Below, in pieces: positions 27,731 to 36,830 of a stretch of DNA of 39,842 nt. The stretch spans positions 1 to 39,842 of the forward strand of contig JASJEA010000060.1 of NCBI GenBank assembly GCA_030064935.1, given 5' to 3'. Positions within the stretch are counted from its first letter, which is position 1; every line of letters starts with the position of its first letter. The notes under the pieces were generated by a model, which ran no database searches, was not told the origin of the DNA, and was given only the letters and a program-made list of their open reading frames with translations. The translations under genes were made by a program, and so were the position numbers. The stretch comes from Crocosphaera sp. (GTDB taxonomy: Bacteria; Cyanobacteriota; Cyanobacteriia; Cyanobacteriales; Microcystaceae).

Positions 27731-28152
27731 AAACGAGGTCAGAAGTTCCTCCCTCGGCAGGGTGCGCTATCCCACAGAAGTTGTTTTTGAGACGGAGATT
27801 TATGGGCCGTCTCGAAAACTATGGGTTCCTGAAAAGGTAGGGTTTTAGACCAAATTATTTTCCATAAGAAAAGCTTTCCCTGACCGAAAAAAGGGTTCCA
27901 AGCCTCCTCTTTCAAGGGGATGGGGAGGTTTCCTCGCCATATCCAATGGAGCAAGAGAAGAAGAATTTTCCTTGTTTCAACCTGAGTTAGATATAGGGAA
28001 ATTTGGAGACAACTTACTAAAATCAGCAGTCTCAAACCCTCATTGTCTCGCTTAAAAAAGAATAACCCCGAACTCACATTGTTTCAAGCCTCCAACTTGA
28101 GGGGTAGGTAATTCGCGCATTCGCGCATTCTAAATTTTGATTGACCCTAATT
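27731..28152. other. Repeat-rich intergenic region between the P450 and UPF0182 genes
   Basis: About 420 bases with no credible gene. It holds a strong hairpin (27783-27819), two similar palindromic units beginning CAAGCCTCC (near 27900 and 28087) that pair with nearby CTTGAGG/GGGGAGG-type sequence, and a tandem TTCGCGCA octamer near 28112-28130. It looks like an accumulation of dispersed intergenic repeats. Confidence 0.5.
27783..27819. repeat. 13-bp hairpin after the P450 gene
   Basis: Arms 27783-27795 and 27807-27819 pair over 13 positions with one G-U wobble and an 11-base loop. No T tract follows on the plus strand, so it is not a standard terminator; it may stabilise the P450 transcript end. 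Confidence 0.6.
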
Positions 28153-31140
28153 ATGTCTAAATTATTAAACTCTTCCCTAACCAAATTTGTCACTTTTATA
28201 TTAGCTATTGGCTTAATTTTTGAATTAGTTTCTCATATTATGGTTGAGAGACTTTGGTTTCAAGAAGTGGGTTATGTAGATATATTTGTCAAACAATTAT
28301 TATGGCAGTTGGGTTTATGGGGGGGGATTAGTGGTTTTTCTTTATGGTTTTTATGGGGTAATCTAAGACGAGCTAAACGTCATCAATGGCATTTTATTCC
28401 TTCTGTTCCTATTCAGTCTAAAAAAAGACGGAAACAACGGAAAAAAAGAATTACTCAAGTCATGCCTGAGTCTCGTTCTTTGGGTTTATTATGGTTAATT
28501 ATTGTTATTACTATTTTGGGTGCCTTAGTTGGATTTATGCTACTTTATTATAGTGAAGTAGCTTATGGTGTTTGGACACCTGATTTTACTTTACCCAATA
28601 TTACTCCCCCTTTACCAACTCCATTTTTTTTAAATTCAATTCCTGAGATTTTATCCCAACTCGAAACCCATTTGTGGAAGGGAGGAGTGATTAGTGGAAT
28701 TATTATATGTATCTTGATTAATAGTCAATTATTTTTTAAGCTCATATCTATCGTATTTAGTATGATTTTTGGTCTTGTTTTGTCTGGAAACTGGACAAGA
28801 ATTTTACAACACTTTAATCCAACTACTTTTGGAGAAGTAGATCCTCAATTTAGTCGAGACATCGCTTTTTATGTTTTTAATCTTCCTTTCTGGAAGTTAC
28901 TTAATTTTTGGTTAGGTGGACTATTTTTATTAGGGTTTATTATAGTAACTATCACCTATTTATTATCAGCTAATAGTTTATCTCAAGGTAAATTTCCTGG
29001 ATTTTCTCGTTATCAACTCCGTCACTTATATATTTTGGGTAGTCTTTTAATGTCCCTTGTGGCACTTTATCATTGGTTAGCCCGTTATCAATTATTATAT
29101 TCTACTCAGGGGGTTGTTTTTGGAGCGAGTTATACAGATATTTCCTTTCTTTTACCTGTTTATACCATTGCTACAATTATAGCGATTGTTATTGCTTTTT
29201 GGTTATTAATTAAAGGTATAACAGGGTGGGGAAAATATGCTCAAATTAAATCATTAAGACCTTCTATTTTTTCTAAGCTTCCTTTTTCTACTTTTCCTTT
29301 TTTAGTTTACATAAGTGTTATAGTTATAGCTTTCTTTGGGCAACAAGCTGTACAAAGTTTGATTGTAGAACCCAATGAATTAGCGAGAGAAAGGCCTTAT
29401 ATTGAACGGAATATTGAATTAACTCGTCACGCTTTTAACTTGGATACAATTTCCATAGAAACCCTTAAAGGAACAGGAACTTTAACCAAAAAATCTTTAG
29501 AGGAGAACCGTCTTACTATTAATAATATTAGACTTTGGGATTCTCGTCCCCTGCTACAAACTAACCGTCAATTACAACAGCTTCGTCTCTATTATAAGTT
29601 TAATGATGCAGATATTGATCGTTATACTATTCCCGTAAAAACAGATAGTAATTCACCTAAAAATGCTAAGCAACAGGTTTTAATTGCTGCTAGGGAATTA
29701 GATTATAATGAAGTACCAGAACAGGCAAAAACTTGGGTTAATAAACATTTAGTTTATACTCACGGTTATGGGTTTACTTTGTCTCCGGTAAATCGTGTTG
29801 ATCAGGGGGGATTACCTTTTTATTTTGTACAGAATATTGGCACAGAAAATAATGCAGGAGAGTTACAAACCTCTAGCAATTCAATTCGGAATAGTATTCC
29901 TATTGATAATCCAAGAATTTACTTTGGAGAGTCAACGAATACTTACATTATGACCAATACTGCAGTAAAAGAATTGGACTATCCCAGTGGTCAAGATAAT
30001 GTTTATAATGTTTACGATGGTAGCGGAGGAATTGAACTAAAAAATTGGACGAGAAGACTACTATTTGCTGATTATTTAAAAGATTGGCAAATGCTTTTTA
30101 CTCGTAATTTTACTCCTGATACTAGATTAGTTTTTAGACGAAATATTAATCGTAGAATTAGAATGATTGCGCCTTTTTTGCGCTTTGATCGTGATCCTTA
30201 TCTAGTGACAGCTAAGGTAAAAAATGATCATAATCAACCGGAAGAAACTACTTTATACTGGATAATCGATGCTTATACTACCAGCGATCGCTATCCTTAT
30301 TCTGAACCCGGAGATCGCCCGTTTAATTACATTCGTAATTCGGTAAAAATAGTCATTGATGCTTACAACGGTGATGTTAATTTTTATATTATTGACTCTA
30401 GTGATCCCATTATTAAAACCTGGAATAAAATATTTCCTAATCTTTTCAAACCTTTCTCAGAAATGCCAAGCTCTCTTAAGGTTCATATTCGTTATCCAAA
30501 AGATTTATATAACACTCAATCAGAACGTTTACTAACCTATCATATGAAAGATCCTCAAGTGTTTTATAACCGAGAAGATCAATGGCGTATTCCTCAAGAA
30601 ATATATGGAGAAAATCAACAACCCATTGAACCCTATTATCTCTTAATGAGTCTTACCAGTGATGCACAAGAATTTATGTTATTTACTGTTTATACTCCTA
30701 CCAGTCGTAATAACTTAATTGCTGGTTTATTTGCTCGTTCTGATGGGGATAATTATGGGAAAATGCTGTTGCTTGAATTGCCTAAACAAAGGGTTATTTA
30801 TGGTCCTGAACAAATTGAAGCTTTAATCAATCAAGATCCCGTTATTTCTCAACAAATTTCTCTTTGGAACCGTCAAGGATCACGAGTTATTCAAGGGAAT
30901 TTGTTAGTGATTCCTTTTTTTGCAGAACAGTCTTTACTTTATGTTGAACCTTTGTATTTAGAAGCTGAACAAAATAGTTTACCAACCTTAGCCAGAGTTA
31001 TTGTGGTTTATGAGAATCAAATTGTGATGTCAGAAAGATTAAATCAAGCGTTAAATTCCATCTTTGAACCTAAAGAAATAAATGCTTCAACTATTATTCG
31101 AGAAGTGGATCAACAAGAAGAGATCATTATTTTGGAATAA
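28153..31140 (+). CDS. UPF0182 family membrane protein
   Basis: 995 residues from the ATG at 28153; a TTG 12 bases upstream is in frame but less likely. About seven membrane helices lie in the first 350 residues, among them 'FVTFILAIGLIFELVSHI' and 'LGLLWLIIVITILGALVGF'. A large soluble, probably extracytoplasmic, domain follows, with 'ARERPYIERNIELTRHAFNLD', 'YPSGQDNVYNVYDGSGGIEL' and 'WRIPQEIYGE' characteristic of UPF0182/COG1615. The family is widespread in cyanobacteria and actinobacteria and has no established function. The stop codon abuts a perfect palindrome, and the next gene is convergent. Confidence 0.95.
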   Translation: MSKLLNSSLTKFVTFILAIGLIFELVSHIMVERLWFQEVGYVDIFVKQLLWQLGLWGGISGFSLWFLWGNLRRAKRHQWHFIPSVPIQSKKRRKQRKKRITQVMPESRSLGLLWLIIVITILGALVGFMLLYYSEVAYGVWTPDFTLPNITPPLPTPFFLNSIPEILSQLETHLWKGGVISGIIICILINSQLFFKLISIVFSMIFGLVLSGNWTRILQHFNPTTFGEVDPQFSRDIAFYVFNLPFWKLLNFWLGGLFLLGFIIVTITYLLSANSLSQGKFPGFSRYQLRHLYILGSLLMSLVALYHWLARYQLLYSTQGVVFGASYTDISFLLPVYTIATIIAIVIAFWLLIKGITGWGKYAQIKSLRPSIFSKLPFSTFPFLVYISVIVIAFFGQQAVQSLIVEPNELARERPYIERNIELTRHAFNLDTISIETLKGTGTLTKKSLEENRLTINNIRLWDSRPLLQTNRQLQQLRLYYKFNDADIDRYTIPVKTDSNSPKNAKQQVLIAARELDYNEVPEQAKTWVNKHLVYTHGYGFTLSPVNRVDQGGLPFYFVQNIGTENNAGELQTSSNSIRNSIPIDNPRIYFGESTNTYIMTNTAVKELDYPSGQDNVYNVYDGSGGIELKNWTRRLLFADYLKDWQMLFTRNFTPDTRLVFRRNINRRIRMIAPFLRFDRDPYLVTAKVKNDHNQPEETTLYWIIDAYTTSDRYPYSEPGDRPFNYIRNSVKIVIDAYNGDVNFYIIDSSDPIIKTWNKIFPNLFKPFSEMPSSLKVHIRYPKDLYNTQSERLLTYHMKDPQVFYNREDQWRIPQEIYGENQQPIEPYYLLMSLTSDAQEFMLFTVYTPTSRNNLIAGLFARSDGDNYGKMLLLELPKQRVIYGPEQIEALINQDPVISQQISLWNRQGSRVIQGNLLVIPFFAEQSLLYVEPLYLEAEQNSLPTLARVIVVYENQIVMSERLNQALNSIFEPKEINASTIIREVDQQEEIIILE

Positions 31141-31165
31141 GTAAGGTGGGCATTGCCCACCTTAC
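31141..31165. repeat. Perfect 12-bp-arm palindrome directly after UPF0182
   Basis: GTAAGGTGGGCA-T-TGCCCACCTTAC begins at the base after the UPF0182 stop codon. Only 55 bases separate the two convergent genes. No T tract follows; it resembles the REP-like GGTGGGC...GCCCACC palindromes common between cyanobacterial genes (recollection) and may act as a transcript-end stabiliser. Confidence 0.75.
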
Positions 31166-31194
31166 ACCTGCGTCATAAACTATTAGTGAGGATG

Positions 31195-32739
31195 TCAGGC
31201 AATAAATTGACTATTTTCAGCCGTTGCTGCAACAATCTGACGAACTTGAGCATCCGTTAAGTAAGGGTTAGCTTCTAACATTAAAGCTATGACACCAGCA
31301 ACATGAGGGGCTGCCATAGAAGTGCCACTATAACTGTCATAGCTATTGTTTGGAGTTGTGGAAAGAACATCAACACCAGGGGCAGTAATATAGCTTAGTT
31401 TGGTTTCTCCGACATGATTGGAGAAATAAGCCATATTATTATTGTCATCCACAGCCCCCACAGCTAACCCCCATTCAGTAGCGTAGGCTGCAGGATAATG
31501 TCCCATGGTTGTCGTATCGCTATCATTACCCGCAGCCGAAACTACAATAACCCCTTTATTGGCTGCATATTCAACAGCTAAACGAACAGCATCACTATCA
31601 TAACTGCCTCCCAAACTCATGTTAATCACATCTGCCCCATTATCAGCCGCATAACGAATTCCTTGGGCGACTCCTTCATAAGAACCACTACCGTCATCCC
31701 CTAAGACTTTAACGGGCATGATTTGGGCATCGTAGGCAATCCCTGTCACCCCAAAATCATTTTTAATTCCGGCAATGGTTCCTGCAACGTGAGTCCCATG
31801 ACTATGAACATCTAAAGTATCATTATGATCTGAAGCAAAGTTCCAACCGTAAACGTCGTCAACAAAGCCATTTTCATCGTCATCGATACCATTACCGGCA
31901 ATCTCGCCCGTGTTCTTCCAGATGTTATCTTTTAAATCATTGTGGTTACGATCAACCCCTGTATCGAGTACCGCTACAACTACACCCTCTCCTGTGTAAC
32001 CAGCATTCCACACTTCAGGGGCCTTAACTAAGTCAGCCCCCCAAGAATCACCGCCTAAGTCAGGAACATCCGCAAAGGGTTCCTGGTTAATTGCTTCGGC
32101 CACAGCAGCAGCAGCATTAATTAATCCATAACCTGACTTGATGCTATAACTATCTAGAGAAGGATTAAGGTTAAAGGAGGCAACAGCAATAGAAGCAAAC
32201 AAGTAATAATTTCCAGGGGCTAAACTTTGCTCAAAACTGATGTATTGTGACTCATTCCTTGACTCTCCTGCTGCTAAACCACTTCGATAATAGTCATAAT
32301 CTAAATAAGTATCTCCATCATCTAAGGTTGTATCTGTAGAGAGATAGAAATAAGTATAACTGCTATCCCAATAACCCACAGAAGCTTCTCCTTGATTGGT
32401 TAAAGTATACTCAACACTAACCGATGTCCCTGCTTTAATGGTAGTTGGGGCGTTAATATCACTCACAATTAAGTCAGGGAGTGTCTGATGAGTTTCTTGT
32501 AGTGATTGGACCGAGGATTCCCAAACTTCAACCGTTTGTCTTACATAGCTATCATCTAATTGAGATCCCAATAGTTGCGTCGAAACCGTGTCGATTTCTG
32601 CAAACCGGGAAGTTGCGATCGCCTCGTTATTCCCCTCCATAGGGTGAACGTTTGATTCGGCAATTGCTGATATAGTGGGATCAAACATATTGAGTAACTC
32701 CTCAAAATTCTCATTTGATCCAACTCTATCGAGGTTCAC
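31195..32739 (-). CDS. Subtilisin-like (S8) serine protease, PrcA-like, with CARDB domain
   Basis: 514 residues from a GTG; no ATG lies in frame before the upstream stop, and an internal ATG (residue 18) is an alternative. Order: an N-terminal region; a CARDB-type beta domain (about 88-185, 'LPDLIVSDINAPTTIKAG'); a 'GYGLINAAAAVAEAI' segment (203-217); and the peptidase S8 domain (about 225-510). The catalytic triad is Asp259 ('LDTGVD'), His314 ('HGTHVAG') and Ser474 ('GTSMAAPH'), with oxyanion Asn405. An Asp-rich calcium-binding insert ('GIDDDENGFVDD', 284-295) follows the first motif. It is closest in style to cyanobacterial calcium-dependent proteases. No signal peptide is evident. It lies 54 bases after the NapH/Crp-like gene on the same strand and may be its last co-transcribed gene. 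Confidence 0.93.
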   Translation of the reverse strand: MNLDRVGSNENFEELLNMFDPTISAIAESNVHPMEGNNEAIATSRFAEIDTVSTQLLGSQLDDSYVRQTVEVWESSVQSLQETHQTLPDLIVSDINAPTTIKAGTSVSVEYTLTNQGEASVGYWDSSYTYFYLSTDTTLDDGDTYLDYDYYRSGLAAGESRNESQYISFEQSLAPGNYYLFASIAVASFNLNPSLDSYSIKSGYGLINAAAAVAEAINQEPFADVPDLGGDSWGADLVKAPEVWNAGYTGEGVVVAVLDTGVDRNHNDLKDNIWKNTGEIAGNGIDDDENGFVDDVYGWNFASDHNDTLDVHSHGTHVAGTIAGIKNDFGVTGIAYDAQIMPVKVLGDDGSGSYEGVAQGIRYAADNGADVINMSLGGSYDSDAVRLAVEYAANKGVIVVSAAGNDSDTTTMGHYPAAYATEWGLAVGAVDDNNNMAYFSNHVGETKLSYITAPGVDVLSTTPNNSYDSYSGTSMAAPHVAGVIALMLEANPYLTDAQVRQIVAATAENSQFIA

Positions 32740-32793
32740 GGGGTGGATAGAAAAGGTGAGAGAAATTTCACCTGTTACCCAAACAAGTTCACC

Positions 32794-35673
32794 TTAACTC
32801 GCTAACCCTTGTAACTGTTGCAGTCGCCGACTTTCTTGTTCAATAACAGTACGGGCAAATCGTTTGTCTTGTTCGATTAATTCGTTAAGAATGGTTCCTT
32901 CAATAACCAATAAAAAGGCTTTAGAAGAGGTGACAATAACCGTTGCATTGGCTCCCAAATTACCTAAAATTTCCAACTCATTCAATAAATGAACAGGTTC
33001 GAGCTCATTAACGATCACCGTTTCATCTTCTTGTATTTGTTGACATTCTACCTCACCCTGTAATAACAAAAATAAATCTTTGCCAACATCTCCTTGTTCC
33101 CAAAGGATTTCTGTTTTATGATACTCCTTAATATGAACCTGATAGGCCAATTCCATTAAACTTTCTGCTTTTAACCCTTTGAGCAAATCACAACTCGATA
33201 AATATAAAAGCTTTTCTAAGGGAGTAATGACTGTGTTCTCTTCTTCCGCCGTACTATTAATAATTTGTTGTGCCGTTTCTTTGAGAGAAGAATTTAACAT
33301 TAAATAAGAATCTAACAGTTGCTGTGCTTGTTGTTTTCCTATCTGTGTATCCAGTTTATTTAAAAGATAAAGACTCACTGTTTTAGTTAAGGAATCTGGT
33401 TCTGAGAGCAATGTTTGTAAATAACTAATCATTACTTGTTCAGATATTTTAGGTGCAACCATTTCCACTAACTTTAACTGTTGTTGCAGTCTAGATAAAT
33501 GGGTATCGCTTAACCTTTGATCCCATTGTTGATCATGATTTTCTAGGAGAGTTGGTAATACATTGGCAGTTAAGGTTGCCAAAGCTAACGCTAAACGAGT
33601 TGCTTCTGTTCCTGAGTTCCATTGTTCTAAAATCTTGAGAACCCCCTTAGCAATGACAGTTTGTTTTTGTGCCACTGTGTTACGTAAAATTTCTAAACCT
33701 TTGCGTAAATGAGATGAGTTTAATGCTTCAGGAGGGTATAACAAAGCGAGTTCAATATCATGTAAATTTTGTAATTGTTGTAAGAGAAGGGTACTGCGAC
33801 GTTCCAGTTGAGATTCTTCGTCTAAGTTAGCAAGAATTTGATTTTCTTCTTCTAAGGTAATACCATATTCCCGTGATAAAGAGGCAACGCTTCCCCCTTC
33901 TTTATCTAAAACATCCCCAATGGCCTTCTCTTTTTTAACCACTTTTAATAACTCTCTTCCTAACCCTTTTGCGCCTCTTCTTCGCTTACTACCAACCATT
34001 CCCCGAATACGTTGACGGAAACTTTGTAAACGTAACTGATTTTCACGGGAACGCTGTTGGTTAGGATCTAATAAGTCGGGATCTTCTACTCCTAATTCCG
34101 TCAATATAGTCAAGTGTTCTTGTTCACTAACTCCTAATTCTTCTCGCATATTTTGCAGAACTTCTAAACTACTAGCAGAGTTTACATAGCCTTCTTCTAA
34201 TGAATCTCTTAAAATACCTTTGTACGCTTCTAGACGTTTATCTCCTGTAAAACCGGGAAGAATCTTAGCTAATACATAAACTTCATCTGCACTTAATACG
34301 TCTAAAGAACGACCTTCTAAAAATCGAGAAACATCGACTTGTAGACGAGTCAGTTGTTTTCTTAAACGATTAGCCAGACTTTCTCTTGAATAACGTTCTG
34401 AGGTTCGATACCAGGTTCGATATAACCATAAGGTACTGGCCGAAACTAACAAAATGTTAAATAAATATTGCAGTAAAATTGGGAACTTAGCAACATAAGA
34501 ACGGCCTGCAAAAATAAAGAAAAAATTGAACACCCAAAAAGTTGTTAAAGTAAAAATTTGATGTTGCAACTGTTGTGGTGTCAGTAAGGGATTACGTTTT
34601 AATTGATAGCTATTATAAATTTTCTCTACTTTTATTCCTACAAAATAACCTAAAGCCATAAAGACACCAACTGTTAAAGGAGCGGCAATTAATCTAGGAA
34701 TGGGAATGGGTGTATCTAAAATATAAAATCCTGGAGAAAATAAAAGTTGTAATTGATTTTCTTGATGAGTCCAAGCCCCTGATAAAAGATAAGACCAACT
34801 TCCTGAATAAAGATAATAGTAAAGGAAAAAACCCACTACTAAACCAGCATAACTATAGTAAAGTAATTTATAATCAGGCCTTTTAATACTATCCCAATAA
34901 GATCGTTCAGCATCAATATCGATACAAGGACTATTACAAGCAACACAGGCACTATTTTCGCTGCCATCAGGGTTATCTCGACGACACATTGATTGTGTAA
35001 TTAAGGTTTTTTGTCCTTCGTGGGCAACACTATTTAAAAGTCCTCTGGGTTCTCCATAAAATTCCTGCACGGGGGCCATTGGACAAAAATATTGACACCA
35101 AGTTTTCCCTGCATAGAGATATCCAACCAAAATAGCAGAAGCAATAGAAAATAATAAGAAAAGACCTAAAATAATCCGATTAGAATCGTAAAATAAAAGT
35201 CTTCCACAGACTCCAACATATAACAACCCCAATTGTAATTTTAAATAATTTTTACCTAACCAAGAATCATTTTTTACTTTTACTAACTCATAGTGTGTTT
35301 TCCCTGTTTTTTTATCAACGCGCTTTTTTTGTCGCTGTTTTCCTAACGCCCTAAACAGTTGAGACATAAACCCCAATGGGCAAATTCTTCGCCAAAATTC
35401 ATGACCAAAAATTAATAACATAAACACGCCACTGGGAACAATTAAACCCCAAAACAAAGACGCACCTAACCCATAAGGTTGTTCTTCTAAACAAACCCCT
35501 TGAACTTGAATACAACTCTGAAGATTCAATTTTAAGGGACTCCAAAGGGTATTAGGAGAGGTTAACCAAGGAGAAATCGGGTCATAAAATAGGGAAAAGA
35601 TGATAATTAGCCAACCAACAGCCAATACCCATCTCACCCTGTGCATTAATTTTTCAGGAACCTTTGCCAACAT
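32794..35673 (-). CDS. NapH-like membrane iron-sulfur protein fused to a Crp-like sensor domain
   Basis: 959 residues. The first about 425 residues are a polytopic polyferredoxin module: membrane helices (about 14-30, 71-90, 143-160, 166-187, 270-291, 326-347, 374-390, 400-418), CP motifs at Cys98-Pro99 and Cys193-x3-Cys197-Pro198, and a cluster motif with Cys230, Cys243, Cys246 and Cys250 ('CVACNSPC'). This resembles NapH/NosR-type 4Fe-4S quinol-dehydrogenase proteins. A long charged helical region (about 430-815) connects to a cyclic-nucleotide-binding-like domain (about 818-945). Its phosphate-binding cassette is altered: 'NELEILGNLGANATV' lacks the usual Gly of GE(L/I) and the Arg before Ala-x-V, so cAMP binding is doubtful. 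Electron transfer coupled to ligand or redox sensing is inference. Third gene after the ATPase and winged-helix genes. Confidence 0.85.
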   Translation of the reverse strand: MLAKVPEKLMHRVRWVLAVGWLIIIFSLFYDPISPWLTSPNTLWSPLKLNLQSCIQVQGVCLEEQPYGLGASLFWGLIVPSGVFMLLIFGHEFWRRICPLGFMSQLFRALGKQRQKKRVDKKTGKTHYELVKVKNDSWLGKNYLKLQLGLLYVGVCGRLLFYDSNRIILGLFLLFSIASAILVGYLYAGKTWCQYFCPMAPVQEFYGEPRGLLNSVAHEGQKTLITQSMCRRDNPDGSENSACVACNSPCIDIDAERSYWDSIKRPDYKLLYYSYAGLVVGFFLYYYLYSGSWSYLLSGAWTHQENQLQLLFSPGFYILDTPIPIPRLIAAPLTVGVFMALGYFVGIKVEKIYNSYQLKRNPLLTPQQLQHQIFTLTTFWVFNFFFIFAGRSYVAKFPILLQYLFNILLVSASTLWLYRTWYRTSERYSRESLANRLRKQLTRLQVDVSRFLEGRSLDVLSADEVYVLAKILPGFTGDKRLEAYKGILRDSLEEGYVNSASSLEVLQNMREELGVSEQEHLTILTELGVEDPDLLDPNQQRSRENQLRLQSFRQRIRGMVGSKRRRGAKGLGRELLKVVKKEKAIGDVLDKEGGSVASLSREYGITLEEENQILANLDEESQLERRSTLLLQQLQNLHDIELALLYPPEALNSSHLRKGLEILRNTVAQKQTVIAKGVLKILEQWNSGTEATRLALALATLTANVLPTLLENHDQQWDQRLSDTHLSRLQQQLKLVEMVAPKISEQVMISYLQTLLSEPDSLTKTVSLYLLNKLDTQIGKQQAQQLLDSYLMLNSSLKETAQQIINSTAEEENTVITPLEKLLYLSSCDLLKGLKAESLMELAYQVHIKEYHKTEILWEQGDVGKDLFLLLQGEVECQQIQEDETVIVNELEPVHLLNELEILGNLGANATVIVTSSKAFLLVIEGTILNELIEQDKRFARTVIEQESRRLQQLQGLAS

Positions 35674-35700
35674 GGTATTAACCAGATATCAAATACTAAA

Positions 35701-36042
35701 TTACGAATCGCTAGACTCCTCAGAAGCCGCTTTTTTAGCCTTTTTTTTATCCGCTAACTTTTTAAACAAAGATTTTCCTTTTTTGGGCGGATAAACAAAA
35801 CGATAATAGCGATCTTCTTCCTGGATGATTTCCTCTAAAAATCCCTTTTCCAATAAGGGTTGTACAGACTCCAAAGCTGCTTCTTCATCTTGACAAAGAT
35901 GAGCCGCAATATCCAGTAAACTCGGTTTATTTTGCCGACGAATCCAATTAATTAAATGATGTTGGGGTTCAGGCAGTTTTTTCAACTCAGCCAAGGATAA
36001 ACCAGAGGAATTGGATGACTCGTTTTTTGAGAATTTTGTCAT
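35701..36042 (-). CDS. Small winged-helix-like protein
   Basis: 113 residues from the ATG at 36042, chosen because AGAGG lies about 8 bases before it. An ATG at 36060 overlapping the ATPase stop codon (TAATG) would add 6 residues. After a Ser/Asn-rich start, residues about 24-85 read as a winged helix ('HHLINWIRRQNKPSLLDIAAHLCQDEEAALESVQPLLEKGFL...YRFVYP'), followed by a Lys-rich, Ala/Glu tail. It could bind DNA or act as an adaptor. Placed between the ATPase and the NapH/Crp-like gene (27 bases downstream), it is probably translationally coupled to the former. Confidence 0.8.
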   Translation of the reverse strand: MTKFSKNESSNSSGLSLAELKKLPEPQHHLINWIRRQNKPSLLDIAAHLCQDEEAALESVQPLLEKGFLEEIIQEEDRYYRFVYPPKKGKSLFKKLADKKKAKKAASEESSDS

Positions 36043-36059
36043 AATCTTTGCCTCTAGCA

Positions 36060-36830
36060 TTAACCTTGAATATGAGAAACAATACATTGTACTTCTTTGG
36101 TTAAGGGATGATCGGAGTGTTGCAAACAAAAGAGTCCTTGACTACCTAAACGTAACATCTCCGTAGACAGTGGTAAAATTCCGGCTACGGGCAGTTGATA
36201 GGTTTCATGAACCTTATCCTTCAAAATCCCAAAATCAATGTCTGGTAAGGCTTTATTGACCACTAATAACATTTTAGGAACTTCTAACTCTTTGGCCACA
36301 TCCACAATCACGGCGGTTCCTAAGTAGTCTTGTTGATCCGGTCGTAAAATAATTACCAAGGTTTCAGATAATCCTACAGAGAGTAAGGTTTCTTCGTTCA
36401 ATCCTGGGTGAGTATCTACAAACAAATAATCCAACTCTAAGGCATCGCCTACTTCATAAAATCCCTCTTGGAGACGTTCAACATCGTAGCCTTCGCTGAG
36501 GATGGTGGCAATGTCTTCGCTTTTCATACTTGAAGGAACGAGAAATATTTTGCCATCACTGTTGGTGAGGTTAACCCCATCTAAGACGTAACTGACATCA
36601 TAGGCAATTTGTTCAACTGAACAATTTTCGTCCCAAAGATAGTCATTGAGGGTTTTGTTAATTGTTGTCTCATCTAGGCGAAAGAGAATGTGAATACCTG
36701 GAGACTGAATATCTGTGTCAACTATACCTACACGCTTTCCGAGCATAGCCATAGTTGTAGCTAAGTTCGCCGTCATGTTAGATTTTCCTGTTCCACCGCG
36801 ATAAGAATGGATAGAAACAATGTCCGTCAT
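36060..36830 (-). CDS. MinD/ParA-like deviant Walker-A ATPase
   Basis: 256 residues. The P-loop is 'RGGTGKSN' (11-18): the deviant Walker-A form of the MinD/ParA family, but the signature lysine is Arg11 while Lys16 is kept. Switch I/A-prime is 'VDTDIQSPG' (38-45), Walker B 'FVDTHPG' (138-143), and the base-specificity element 'VVNKAL' (190-195). There is no obvious amphipathic C-terminal membrane-targeting helix as in MinD. No ParB or MinC/E gene is nearby, so plasmid or chromosome partition is not indicated; the operon partners are a winged-helix protein and a membrane iron-sulfur protein. It may position or regulate that membrane complex (inference). Confidence 0.9.
   Translation of the reverse strand: MTDIVSIHSYRGGTGKSNMTANLATTMAMLGKRVGIVDTDIQSPGIHILFRLDETTINKTLNDYLWDENCSVEQIAYDVSYVLDGVNLTNSDGKIFLVPSSMKSEDIATILSEGYDVERLQEGFYEVGDALELDYLFVDTHPGLNEETLLSVGLSETLVIILRPDQQDYLGTAVIVDVAKELEVPKMLLVVNKALPDIDFGILKDKVHETYQLPVAGILPLSTEMLRLGSQGLFCLQHSDHPLTKEVQCIVSHIQG

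Noticed and set aside
27783-27819. Intrinsic terminator for the P450
   Set aside because: The stem is strong but is followed by GAAAAC-type sequence with no T tract.
27739-28077. 112-codon minus-strand ORF between the P450 and UPF0182 genes
   Set aside because: It is made of the intergenic palindromic repeats, has low-quality composition and no start signal or homology pattern.
28141-28152. TTG start for the UPF0182 gene
   Set aside because: An in-frame ATG four codons later (28153) is at least as plausible and matches the usual start of the family's first membrane helix.
36060-36830. Plasmid or chromosome partition locus (parA)
   Set aside because: No parB-like gene or clustered centromere-like repeats nearby; operon partners are a winged-helix and a membrane redox protein.
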